Shown here: positions 33,750 to 41,338 of the stretch, piece after piece | How positions within the stretch are numbered: position 1 is the first letter of the stretch | How the letters are laid out: each line of letters starts with the position of its first letter | Assembly: GCF_000737705.1 (NCBI RefSeq) | Contig: NZ_JPRH01000011.1 | Span: forward strand, 30,832-94,831 | DNA from: Chryseobacterium soli | Lineage (GTDB): Bacteria; Bacteroidota; Bacteroidia; Flavobacteriales; Weeksellaceae | Direction: 5' to 3' | Length of the DNA stretch: 64,000 nt | The notes under the pieces: model-generated | What the model saw: only the letters and a program-made list of their open reading frames with translations | Databases searched by the model: none | What the model was told of the DNA's origin: nothing | Program-made: the position numbers and the translations under genes

Positions 33750-36551
33750 TTAAAACTTTTTCACCTTAATGGTAGTGTCTTTCTTCTTATATTCAAAAAC
33801 CACGGTTTTTGAATACCCTTCTTTTGTCACCTGAATAGTTTGGGTCGGTTGTGTATAGCTGTATTTGTCATTTTCAATATAGAGGTTGTATTTTCCATCT
33901 TTCAGGAAAAACTCAAACTCATTTTTTTGGTTAACCACGGCAGTATAGATCACGCCATCTTCACTTTTTGCATATACTACTATTCCAGTTACATCCGTTT
34001 CCAAAACATCGTAGGCCTGCTTAATCTCTGTTAATTTTCCACTTACCCTGATGTTTTTTACCAAGCCCACTTTACGGTTAATATTTTTATTTACCATAAT
34101 GACAGGATCCATCATCAATCGGGCACCCGCACTTTCGTTCACTTTCAGTGTGTAAGTACCTTCAGGCACATTCTGAAACACTACTTTTCCGTTCTTATCT
34201 GTCAATGCAACAAAATTGTCCAGTTTCACTATTTCATTTGCAAGTACCGTTTCACCGGCCTCCAGAAGTCCATTGAAATTTTTATCTTCAAATAGCTGGA
34301 AGGTCACTTTATAATTTCCAAGGGCGGTACCTCCGGTAAAATATTTTTTAATCCCGACTCTGAACTGGTAATAACTGCCACTGCTTGCATATTCAGCCGT
34401 AGATTTATATCCAGAAATATTAAAATAACCTGTGGTGGACCAGGAGGGCGAGATCTTATATTCCAGATTACCGCTTGCATTGCTGTTTAAGTTTTTATAA
34501 AGTTCCGAATAGGAAGTTCCTGCTGAAAAAGATCCAGTCAGAGTATTATTCATCATCTGGAAATTATACGAAGCGTATACATTATAGTTGGCGAAATTAC
34601 GGTCTGCATTGTAATAAGAATTTAAATCAAATACACTCGTTGCATTCCATTGGGCGGTTCCGTTTAGGGAGAAAGATTTATACCTGTAAGACAAGGTTGT
34701 TTTCAGACTGTTGAACCAATCGTCTCTATTGTTCGCTTTTGAATAAGAATATTCCGCGGTCCAATTCAATCCGTGAACACCGAATGTAGCACTTACATTG
34801 GTTTCCAGCCGGTAAGAAAAAAGTTCCTGCGATGTATAAAAATTGGCTGTTTTTTGCCTTTCAACCTTTGGAGCCAGTAGAAAATTCCATTTCTTTAAAG
34901 AAAACTGGTAACCTGATCCCAACACTTCTGTACTGTTGAAATAATAACGCAGATTAGCGGTATTCCCAGGTTGGATGGGCGCATTTTGGAAACTCAGGAA
35001 TTCGGGGTCTACCTGCGAATTCTGATATTGTATGAAAGCGCGCTGAGAATCAGAAAATTGGAGGCCGATCCGCTGATTTGAGATAAAAGATCCCCTTTTG
35101 ATCCCTGCATACCTTTTGGAGGCAAAGGAATTAACAGATTGTATATCCCATTTCCCCATTTTTCCCTCGTAATTGGCTCCTATTAAAGCTCCTTCGTTTT
35201 CATCTTTGTTTGAGAGCCCTTTTTCGTGGCTCAGGCCCACCTCCGTGCGGATGATGTGTTTGTCGTTAATTAAAAATGATGATACCGCGTTTGCCACCTG
35301 TGTATCTACGTTAAAGCGCGGATCATGGTCGAATATATAGGACACTTTCCCATTGAAAGATTTAGCATTCCCAAAACCATATTTTGCTCCCACCATGGTA
35401 GATCCTTGTGTTTGTTGGAAATAAGTACCGTACAGATTATAATTATTTTCCAGCGCAAGAATTTCAATCTGATTATTTTCACCAAATTTAGTAGAAAGTC
35501 TCCCACCTCTCCCGAAAACCGGATAATCGTAATCATTACTATTAACATTTCCCACCCTTAATGCCGTATTTTTTCTTTCCAGTTCCAGCCAGGTATCATA
35601 CAGGTTATAGCGGCCGTCAAGATAATAATCCGCACCAATATTGAATTGGGATTTCAAATTATCAGCCACCCGGAACGCTGTATTTCCCCTCAATTGAAAA
35701 TAATTGAGACCTGAACTGTTTTCATTATAGCTAATTTCCGCAAAATTACTTCCGCTTACCGCTTCATTTCCACGAGTAATTTGTCTATTGTGTGATAAAA
35801 TAACTAAATAGAGCGTGTTGCTTCCTACGATTTTATTATCAAGCAGGTCTGTGGCGGTTGCATTAATATTAAATTCTGGATAAAGCGTATTCTGTTTTCT
35901 TACCGCAATTTTGATCTCAACCGTTTGTTTTTCTAAACCTTCAAGAGATAAGATTTGTTGTTTTGGCATCATTTCCAAACCATCAGGAATAGATTGCAAA
36001 TCAATCTTAACGGTTCGTTTACTATAGCCTTGGTTTTCTACAATCAGTAGAATGGAGGAGTCGGGCGAAGCAGGATTAATGAAATTTTCGTATGCTTCTG
36101 TATAAATTGCAATATTTTTATTTTCGCCTTTGTTTACGAAGAACGAGGCGTTTTCAGTTTTGGTGACCGTTGGGGTTGTATATGAAACCTGGAATTTGAT
36201 CTCATTGGATCTCAGTTTCATAAAATCTACATTGGCAATCAGTTTTACAGGAAGATTTTTAGACTGGCCCGCACCTAAAGTAAAGTCATTTTTGGGATAG
36301 AAAAGCAATCCCGGATATTTTTCCTCAGGTATGATATTCTGAATGGTAATCTCTTCAGAACTTGTATTCTCAATGACCAGGAAATCAGTAAAAGTAGAAC
36401 CCTTCTCGACAGCTACAATCTCATTTTCAAAATGGATCTGGATATCCTTCTTTTCCTGCGCAAAGGCCAATGAAAAGTGCAGAAGAGCCAATGCAAAAAA
36501 TAAGATGGTTCTTCTTAGGATTGATATCGATATTCCATTCTGTGATTTCAA
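33750..36551 (-). CDS. Usher-like outer-membrane beta-barrel protein
   Basis: The protein has 933 residues. The start is TTG at 36551; an in-frame stop lies six bases upstream and no ATG fits. A signal peptide follows (ILFFALALLHFSLAFAQ). Residues ~33-260 look like two Ig domains akin to periplasmic chaperones (FTDFLVIENTSSEEITI). Residues ~265-755 alternate aromatic and polar residues like a large beta-barrel (YFQLRGNTAFRVADNLKSQF, SYRYKSFSLNGTAQW). Residues ~765-925 hold SdrD/carboxypeptidase-regulatory-like Ig modules (FEDKNFNGLLEAGE, VPEGTYTLKVNES). Placement 10 bases after a PapD-like chaperone and before a tip-like protein suggests an usher. I do not see a classical PapC plug motif, so homology to known ushers is not established. 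Confidence 0.65.
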   Translation of the reverse strand: MKSQNGISISILRRTILFFALALLHFSLAFAQEKKDIQIHFENEIVAVEKGSTFTDFLVIENTSSEEITIQNIIPEEKYPGLLFYPKNDFTLGAGQSKNLPVKLIANVDFMKLRSNEIKFQVSYTTPTVTKTENASFFVNKGENKNIAIYTEAYENFINPASPDSSILLIVENQGYSKRTVKIDLQSIPDGLEMMPKQQILSLEGLEKQTVEIKIAVRKQNTLYPEFNINATATDLLDNKIVGSNTLYLVILSHNRQITRGNEAVSGSNFAEISYNENSSGLNYFQLRGNTAFRVADNLKSQFNIGADYYLDGRYNLYDTWLELERKNTALRVGNVNSNDYDYPVFGRGGRLSTKFGENNQIEILALENNYNLYGTYFQQTQGSTMVGAKYGFGNAKSFNGKVSYIFDHDPRFNVDTQVANAVSSFLINDKHIIRTEVGLSHEKGLSNKDENEGALIGANYEGKMGKWDIQSVNSFASKRYAGIKRGSFISNQRIGLQFSDSQRAFIQYQNSQVDPEFLSFQNAPIQPGNTANLRYYFNSTEVLGSGYQFSLKKWNFLLAPKVERQKTANFYTSQELFSYRLETNVSATFGVHGLNWTAEYSYSKANNRDDWFNSLKTTLSYRYKSFSLNGTAQWNATSVFDLNSYYNADRNFANYNVYASYNFQMMNNTLTGSFSAGTSYSELYKNLNSNASGNLEYKISPSWSTTGYFNISGYKSTAEYASSGSYYQFRVGIKKYFTGGTALGNYKVTFQLFEDKNFNGLLEAGETVLANEIVKLDNFVALTDKNGKVVFQNVPEGTYTLKVNESAGARLMMDPVIMVNKNINRKVGLVKNIRVSGKLTEIKQAYDVLETDVTGIVVYAKSEDGVIYTAVVNQKNEFEFFLKDGKYNLYIENDKYSYTQPTQTIQVTKEGYSKTVVFEYKKKDTTIKVKKF

Positions 36552-36561
36552 GACTTAATTT

Positions 36562-37362
36562 TTAAAATTTAAAGTTTTTTTCGCCTACGCGTATATCATT
36601 GGATTCTGCCATTTTGATAATAGCCACGCCAAGGAAGTTCCCTGAAATATTCTCTGGTAAAGAAAATTGCACAACCTGATTGGTATCGGGAAGCATGGAG
36701 ATGGAAATTGCGGGTAATTTTATTTCCTTACCACTGTCTGTGTCGGTTAGTTCAAACTCAACGGTGGCATCATTGATGGTGTTTCCATCATTATGGATGT
36801 TTACTGCAACTTTTCTGTTCCTTGCATTGTCATTATTTACCTCTGAAATATTAGTAATATCCAAACTTTTTACATGATTTCCTGGTGGAGTATAAAAGAT
36901 GTGAAGTCCCACTTCAAATAGGGTAATGATACCAATACCATTCTGAATACGTGCCTGATCTGCCTGCTGAGGAAGTTGGGTGAAAAACAACATGCTGTTC
37001 GTAACGGCAGACTTTGATGCGTTTGCCGGAATCTGCATGGTTACCACAATCTCCTTTGTACTTTTCGCAGGGACTGTTACAGAGTTTTCTAAGGTGGATA
37101 TCCAATTGGCATTGGAGGTTTTTGAACTGCCTGCATCAAGATAAACCTTATTTCCATCTTCTTCTCTAACCCAGTCTTTATAGTTGAGATTAAAAACATA
37201 ATCCTTATCCGAAGTGTTTTGAAGCGTGACTGTCTTTGATACTTTTTCTCCTGGATTGCCGGTAAAAAACAAGCGTGTAGGCGACATAGAGATACTTTGT
37301 GCCAGAATTGAAGAAGATCCTGTGAGGATAAAGAAAATGAAAAGGTAAATAAACTTGCGCAT
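36562..37362 (-). CDS. PapD-like periplasmic pilus chaperone
   Basis: The protein has 266 residues with a signal peptide ending in SSSILAQ. Domain 1 starts ISMSPTRLFFTGNPGEKVSK, with Arg30 at the place of the conserved PapD Arg8. The following strand TVTLQNTSDKDYVFNLNYKDW and the edge segment SVTVPAKSTKEIVVTMQIP match PapD-like beta topology. The alternating hydrophobic strand IGIITLFEVGLHIFY (about 143-157), just before the interdomain PPGN, corresponds to the G1 donor strand. The second basic residue (Lys112 in PapD) is not present there. It should hold unfolded pilin-like subunits by donor-strand complementation. It lies 82 bases downstream of a pilin-like gene with no terminator between. 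Confidence 0.78.
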   Translation of the reverse strand: MRKFIYLFIFFILTGSSSILAQSISMSPTRLFFTGNPGEKVSKTVTLQNTSDKDYVFNLNYKDWVREEDGNKVYLDAGSSKTSNANWISTLENSVTVPAKSTKEIVVTMQIPANASKSAVTNSMLFFTQLPQQADQARIQNGIGIITLFEVGLHIFYTPPGNHVKSLDITNISEVNNDNARNRKVAVNIHNDGNTINDATVEFELTDTDSGKEIKLPAISISMLPDTNQVVQFSLPENISGNFLGVAIIKMAESNDIRVGEKNFKF

Positions 37363-37443
37363 GGTGTAAATTATTTAAAAATAAAGATTCCCAAAACTAC
37401 TGAAAACGTAACAAAAGGAACCTTTACAAACTAAAAAATTTTT

Positions 37444-37989
37444 TTATAAAGCAGTTGCAGTATAAGTTACTGTTTGCGTATAAGTTCCGGCCGGTTTACC
37501 TAAAATATCAGAAGAAGATGATTTAGCTGCTGGAATGGTGTAGTCCAAATTCAGTGTTAATGCGCTTCCAAGCGGAGCGTTTGATACCAGAGTTTGATCT
37601 GTTGCAGATAAAACAACAGCGCTTTTTGTTCCTCCCATAGTTCCGGCAGCTGTAGCTGCTTTGATGGTCAAAACATTTACAGGGATCAGGTTGGTTCCAT
37701 TCATGAAATTAGCACCTCCTGCTTTTACTTTTACATTAAAGTTCTTCGTTGAGGTCACTTTTAAAGAGTTGGCTTTGGTAATCGTTTGATCAGAGTTATA
37801 GTCTGCTGCAGTAACATAGTTGAAGTCAACTGTATTACCAATTGCAGTACTTCCCGCGTCGATGGAGATTACATCATTCAGGGTAATGTTTACAGTTGTG
37901 GTTGCAGTAGTATTTTGAGCTTGAACATTGTTAGTTCCTACTATGATTGCTCCGATAGTTAAGGCTGCGATTGCGATTTGTTTTTTCAT
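37444..37989 (-). CDS. Pilin-like secreted subunit 1
   Basis: The protein has 181 residues with a signal peptide ending NNVQAQ. The mature N-terminus (NTTATTTVNITLNDVISIDA) has alternating V-x-I-x-L residues, suited to donate a strand to the next subunit. The C-terminal end GKPAGTYTQTVTYTATAL resembles pilin and DUF4402/spore-coat-U-like proteins. There is no Cys. It differs from subunit 2 at only three residues (K2T, V59A, A115P). No terminator follows, so transcription may continue into the chaperone, usher-like and tip-like genes. Function as fimbrial subunit is inferred from neighbours. Confidence 0.72.
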   Translation of the reverse strand: MKKQIAIAALTIGAIIVGTNNVQAQNTTATTTVNITLNDVISIDAGSTAIGNTVDFNYVTAADYNSDQTITKANSLKVTSTKNFNVKVKAGGANFMNGTNLIPVNVLTIKAATAAGTMGGTKSAVVLSATDQTLVSNAPLGSALTLNLDYTIPAAKSSSSDILGKPAGTYTQTVTYTATAL

Positions 37990-38041
37990 GATAATAATAT
38001 TTAATTTTTATTCTTGTTTAATTGTTCTCTTTTGAACACTA

Positions 38042-38109
38042 CAAATCTACAGCAGCAAAAAAAGTTTCTTTGTAGTGGAAAATGGAAGTTCATGTAGTAA
38101 AATAACTAC
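38042..38109 (-). promoter_or_regulatory. Promoter and GTAGT-type repeats upstream of pilin gene 1
   Basis: Minus-strand -7 element TAGATTTG at 38049-38042, about 53 bases before the ATG. Further upstream are two GTAGT motifs 22 bases apart (38072 and 38094) and an opposing ACTAC at 38105-38109, so the upstream pair forms an inverted repeat. The same arrangement is duplicated at pilin gene 2. Confidence 0.55.
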
Positions 38110-38137
38110 AGGATTATTCATTGGTGTAAACAGAAAA

Positions 38138-38166
38138 GCCCTCAATACTTAGAAAGTGTTGAGGGC
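38138..38166 (-). terminator. Terminator after pilin gene 2
   Basis: GCCCTCAATACTT pairs imperfectly with AGTGTTGAGGGC; on the minus strand it is followed by TTTTCTG. It begins 24 bases after the stop codon of pilin gene 2. Confidence 0.8.
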
Positions 38167-38189
38167 ATATATAAAATTTCCGTGTTTTT

Positions 38190-38735
38190 TTATAAAGCAG
38201 TTGCAGTATAAGTTACTGTTTGTGTGTAAGTTCCGGCCGGTTTACCTAAAATATCAGAGGAAGATGATTTAGCCGCTGGAATGGTGTAGTCCAAATTCAG
38301 TGTTAATGCGCTTCCAAGCGGTGCGTTTGATACTAGAGTTTGATCCGTTGCAGATAAAACGACAGCGCTTTTTGTTCCGCCCATAGTTCCGGGAGCTGTA
38401 GCTGCTTTGATAGTCAAAACATTTACAGGGATCAGGTTAGTTCCATTCATGAAATTAGCACCTCCTGCTTTTACTTTTACATTAAAGTTCTTCGTTGAAG
38501 TCACTTTTAAAGAGTTGGCTTTGGTAATCGTTTGATCAGAGTTATAGTCTGCTGCAGTAGCATAGTTGAAGTCAACCGTATTACCAATTGCAGTACTTCC
38601 CGCGTCGATGGAGATTACATCATTCAGGGTAATGTTTACAGTTGTGGTTGCAGTAGTGTTTTGAGCTTGAACATTGTTAGTTCCTACTATGATTGCTCCG
38701 ATAGTTAAGGCTGCGATTGCGATTTGTTTTGTCAT
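38190..38735 (-). CDS. Pilin-like secreted subunit 2
   Basis: The protein has 181 residues, nearly identical to subunit 1 (residues 2, 59 and 115 differ). Signal peptide, donor-strand-like N-terminus and the TYTQTVTYTATAL end are the same. It has its own promoter copy and its own terminator, so it is probably transcribed alone and could supply most of the shaft subunit. Confidence 0.72.
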   Translation of the reverse strand: MTKQIAIAALTIGAIIVGTNNVQAQNTTATTTVNITLNDVISIDAGSTAIGNTVDFNYATAADYNSDQTITKANSLKVTSTKNFNVKVKAGGANFMNGTNLIPVNVLTIKAATAPGTMGGTKSAVVLSATDQTLVSNAPLGSALTLNLDYTIPAAKSSSSDILGKPAGTYTQTVTYTATAL

Positions 38736-38787
38736 GATAATATTATTTAATTTTTATTCTCGTTTAATTGTTCTCTTTTGAACATTA

Positions 38788-38855
38788 CAAATCTACAGCG
38801 GCAAAAAAAGTTTCTTTGTAGTGGAAAATGGAAGTTCATGTAGTAAAATAACTAC
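38788..38855 (-). promoter_or_regulatory. Promoter and GTAGT-type repeats upstream of pilin gene 2
   Basis: A copy of the element before pilin gene 1: -7 element TAGATTTG at 38795-38788, and the spaced GTAGT motifs and opposing ACTAC just upstream, all shifted by 746 bases. Confidence 0.55.
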
Positions 38856-38880
38856 AGGATTATTCATTTGGTTTAAATAA

Positions 38881-38922
38881 AAAAAGCCCTCAACACGTAG
38901 AAGGTGTTGAGGGCTTTTTTTT
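38881..38922 (-). terminator. Terminator after pilin gene 3
   Basis: An 11-bp perfect stem GCCCTCAACAC / GTGTTGAGGGC (38886-38896, 38904-38914) with A-tract and T-tract flanks, so it can work in both directions. It lies 15 bases after the stop of pilin gene 3. Confidence 0.88.
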
Positions 38923-38936
38923 AAATTGGTGTTTAC

Positions 38937-39476
38937 TTACAATGCAGTGGCAGTATAAGTTATCGTTTGCGTATAGGTTCCCTTAGGTTTCCCCAGAAGT
39001 ACGTTTGATGCTTTTTCAGCTGAAATAGAATAGGCAATATTTAAAGATTGTTTTGCCCCTGGACTTGCATTACTTACCAGGGCTTGATTGGTTGTAGATA
39101 AGGTGACCTCATTCAGGGTTCCAGTTAAACTTCCCGGTATTGCTTTTACCTGTAATATATCTACTGGAATTGCGTTTGCGCCACTTACAAAGTTTGCGCC
39201 CTCAGATTTTACTTTTACATCGAAATTTTTGGAGGAAATGATGACTAAACTATTGGGCACCGTCACATTTTTTGAAGAATTATAATCTGTTGTATTCACA
39301 TAATTAAAATCTATGGTGCCTCCTGAAGCAACACTTCCTACATCCATTGCAATAACATCTGCTAAAATAATATTTACTGATGAACTAACCTGTTCCGAAT
39401 TTTGTGCCAGGGCCAGGTCTGTTCCTGAAGCGATTGCTCCCAGAGATAGGGCAGTGATAAAGATTCGTTTTTTCAT
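38937..39476 (-). CDS. Pilin-like secreted subunit 3 (divergent paralogue)
   Basis: The protein has 179 residues with a signal peptide ending TDLALAQ. It shares the plan of subunits 1 and 2: SSVNIILADVIAMDVGSVAS, TIDFNYVNTTDYNSSKNVTV, ANFVSGANAIPVDIL and the end GTYTQTITYTATAL. Identity is roughly half, so this duplication is older. It lacks the GTAGT leader seen before the other two, hence may be regulated differently, for example as a minor or first subunit. Confidence 0.72.
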   Translation of the reverse strand: MKKRIFITALSLGAIASGTDLALAQNSEQVSSSVNIILADVIAMDVGSVASGGTIDFNYVNTTDYNSSKNVTVPNSLVIISSKNFDVKVKSEGANFVSGANAIPVDILQVKAIPGSLTGTLNEVTLSTTNQALVSNASPGAKQSLNIAYSISAEKASNVLLGKPKGTYTQTITYTATAL

Positions 39477-40070
39477 GATTGGGTAAATTTGAAGATTCGT
39501 AAGATAATATTGTCATTTACAATGGCTATACTAACAAACATAATCAAGATTAAATCTAAGAACATTATCTGATATGACCAAGGCCTTTATCGTTTTTTGT
39601 TAATTAACTAATTGTTATTATGACGTTACAGATATTTCTTCCTACTCTTTAGCAGCAGATTTGCAGAAGCATTTAAGCATTACAAAGTGGGAAATCGTTG
39701 GTGACGATATTGCAGAAGAAATGATCTTGAATGGAGAGCTTTCTATACAATTACCAAATTCAAAATGTATGCATATATTTCATCGAACATAGATAATTGG
39801 AGCTTCATATAATGATTACAATAAATTACACCAGATTATGAAATCGGAATCAATCCATTAGGAGATTAATATAAGTATTACATAGCAAGGAGTTTGCAGG
39901 AATTATCAAAATGTAGAATAGGAACTGTAAGAAATAATAAGCATTGAGAGACTTATATCTGACTAAGAAAGAAAAATACATCTGGACTTGCTGCTAACTG
40001 ACCACATGCAACAATTGCTTCTGTATATTTCTAAGTTTAATGCTGAAAATTTTGTTTAGAAAGTGAATGA
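39477..40070. other. Gap with a possible decayed coding remnant
   Basis: No intact gene was found. On the plus strand 39604-39792 is open for 63 codons and reads like coding sequence (SYSLAADLQKHLSITKWEIV, NGELSIQLPNSK), but it has no ATG at its start and ends at a stop. It may be the relic of a gene. I do not recognise the family. Confidence 0.35.
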
Positions 40071-40105
40071 AAATGGCGCCGGCTATTTTCAAGCTGGCGC
40101 CATTT
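40071..40105 (-). terminator. Terminator of the tRNA-Arg gene
   Basis: AAATGGCGCC (40071-40080) pairs perfectly with GGCGCCATTT (40096-40105), with GCT/AGC extending the stem inside. It starts 10 bases beyond the tRNA 3' end and is followed on the minus strand by a T-rich run. Confidence 0.8.
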
Positions 40106-40114
40106 GGCTGTGTG

Positions 40115-40188
40115 TGACCTCGACAGGATTCAAACCTGTAACCTTCTGAGCCGTAATCAGATGCGCTATTCAGTTGCGCCACGAGGCC
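40115..40188 (-). tRNA. tRNA-Arg (anticodon ACG)
   Basis: The 74-nt cloverleaf folds fully on the minus strand: acceptor GGCCTCG/CGAGGTC, D arm GCGC/GCGC, anticodon stem TCTGA/TCAGA with loop TTACGGC (anticodon ACG), T arm ACAGG/CCTGT with loop TTTGAAT, discriminator A. CCA is not encoded. Confidence 0.95.
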
Positions 40189-40215
40189 GTTGTTTCCTTG
40201 TTGATTAAGGGTTTG

Positions 40216-40223
40216 CAAATATA
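40216..40223 (-). promoter_or_regulatory. -7 promoter element of tRNA-Arg
   Basis: TATATTTG on the minus strand, 27 bases before the tRNA 5' end, matches TAnnTTTG. On the plus strand the overlapping TTTG at 40212-40215 lies 20 bases from TTTCTTTG (40236-40243), a possible promoter of the binding-protein gene. Confidence 0.6.
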
Positions 40224-40247
40224 GCACTTTTTTCCTTTCTTTGAAAG

Positions 40248-41294
40248 ATGAAACAGAGAATTTTACTTTTATTTACAGTTATAGCGCTAATCTCCTGTAA
40301 AAGAGAACAAAAAATTTCATCCACAGATGGGTCATCAATATCAAATAGAACACAGTACAAAGAGAATAACGGAGTACTGGAGCTAAAATCGGGGAATTTC
40401 ACCTATCAATTTAAATCAAATCAGACTCCATTTAAGAAAATTATCCTGTTAAATGCTAGTATGGCGGGCTATATTTCAGAGCTTGGTGCGGAAAATCTGA
40501 TTATCGGAGTATCAAGCCCGGAATATATTTATTCAGAAAAAATTCAATCGCTTATTAAAGAAGGAAAAATCCAGAATGTAGGAAGTGATCAGAAATATGA
40601 TATTGAGAAAATTATTTCCCTGAAACCTGATGCGATCTTCACGAATTATATTGCCAGCTTTGATAATGCATATCAACTATTGAAGAATAACGGAATTCAG
40701 GTGATTTTTCTAGATGAATACATGGAACAGAAACCGTTGGAAAAAACAGCTTATATAAAACTTTTTGGAGAATTGTTAGGAAAGCAGAAACAAGCAGCCG
40801 ATAAATATCAGGAAATCGAAAAGAATTATAACAGTCTGAAGCAACTGGCATCAAAAGCAAAACAAAGACCTGCAGTACTGGCAAACGAAATGTATGGCGA
40901 TGTCTGGTATCTTCCGGGAGGTAAAACTTCTGTGGCTAATTATATTTCCGATGCGAATGCAGCTTATATTCTAAAAGATAATACCGAAGAAAAAGCTTTA
41001 ACGATGAGCTTTGAAGAAGTTTATGCCAAATCCAGCGGTGTACAATATTGGGTAAACGCAGGAAACCATACTTCCAAAAAGGAAATGCTGGGAATGAATC
41101 CATTTTATGGAAAGCTGGATGTTTTCAATAAAGGACATATCTATGTGATCACCGGAAAAGAAAAACAGAAAGCCAATGACTTTTTTGAGAGCGGTGTAGT
41201 ACGGGCAGATCTGATTCTGAAAGATTATATTAAAATTTTTCACCCGGAACTTTTGCCGGATTATCAGCTAACCTATATGAAGGAATTGCAATAA
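40248..41294 (+). CDS. ABC-type periplasmic binding lipoprotein (BtuF/FepB-like)
   Basis: The protein has 348 residues with a lipoprotein signal ending ALISC (Cys17). The domain has the class III binding-protein layout: AGYISELGAENLIIGVSSPE, IEKIISLKPDAIF, a long linking helix, then GKTSVANYISDANAAYIL. These marks fit siderophore, heme or cobalamin binding proteins. No permease or ATPase gene is adjacent, so the ligand cannot be told. The start lies four bases after a promoter-like TTTCTTTG, suggesting a very short leader. Confidence 0.88.
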   Translation: MKQRILLLFTVIALISCKREQKISSTDGSSISNRTQYKENNGVLELKSGNFTYQFKSNQTPFKKIILLNASMAGYISELGAENLIIGVSSPEYIYSEKIQSLIKEGKIQNVGSDQKYDIEKIISLKPDAIFTNYIASFDNAYQLLKNNGIQVIFLDEYMEQKPLEKTAYIKLFGELLGKQKQAADKYQEIEKNYNSLKQLASKAKQRPAVLANEMYGDVWYLPGGKTSVANYISDANAAYILKDNTEEKALTMSFEEVYAKSSGVQYWVNAGNHTSKKEMLGMNPFYGKLDVFNKGHIYVITGKEKQKANDFFESGVVRADLILKDYIKIFHPELLPDYQLTYMKELQ

Positions 41295-41317
41295 CTCAGA
41301 CTATTTGCTTATTTTTG
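41286..41317 (+). promoter_or_regulatory. Promoter of mtgA (TTG-N21-TATTTTTG)
   Basis: TTG at 41286-41288 and TATTTTTG at 41310-41317 fit the Bacteroidota -33/-7 pattern. The ATG follows 21 bases later. Confidence 0.65.
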
Positions 41318-41338
41318 TACTTCTTTTTTAGAAAAGTT

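Larger units (their letters stand above)
37444..38914 (-). repeat. 746-bp tandem duplication covering pilin genes 1 and 2 with their leaders
   Basis: Coding start, coding end, -7 element and upstream motifs of the two genes are all offset by exactly 746 bases. The copies (about 37444-38166 and 38190-38914) include the gene, its leader and the hairpin farther upstream. Only a few base differences are visible in the coding part, implying a recent event or ongoing conversion. Confidence 0.9.

Noticed and set aside
39994..40227. 77-codon minus-strand frame
   Set aside because: It reads straight through tRNA-Arg and its terminator.
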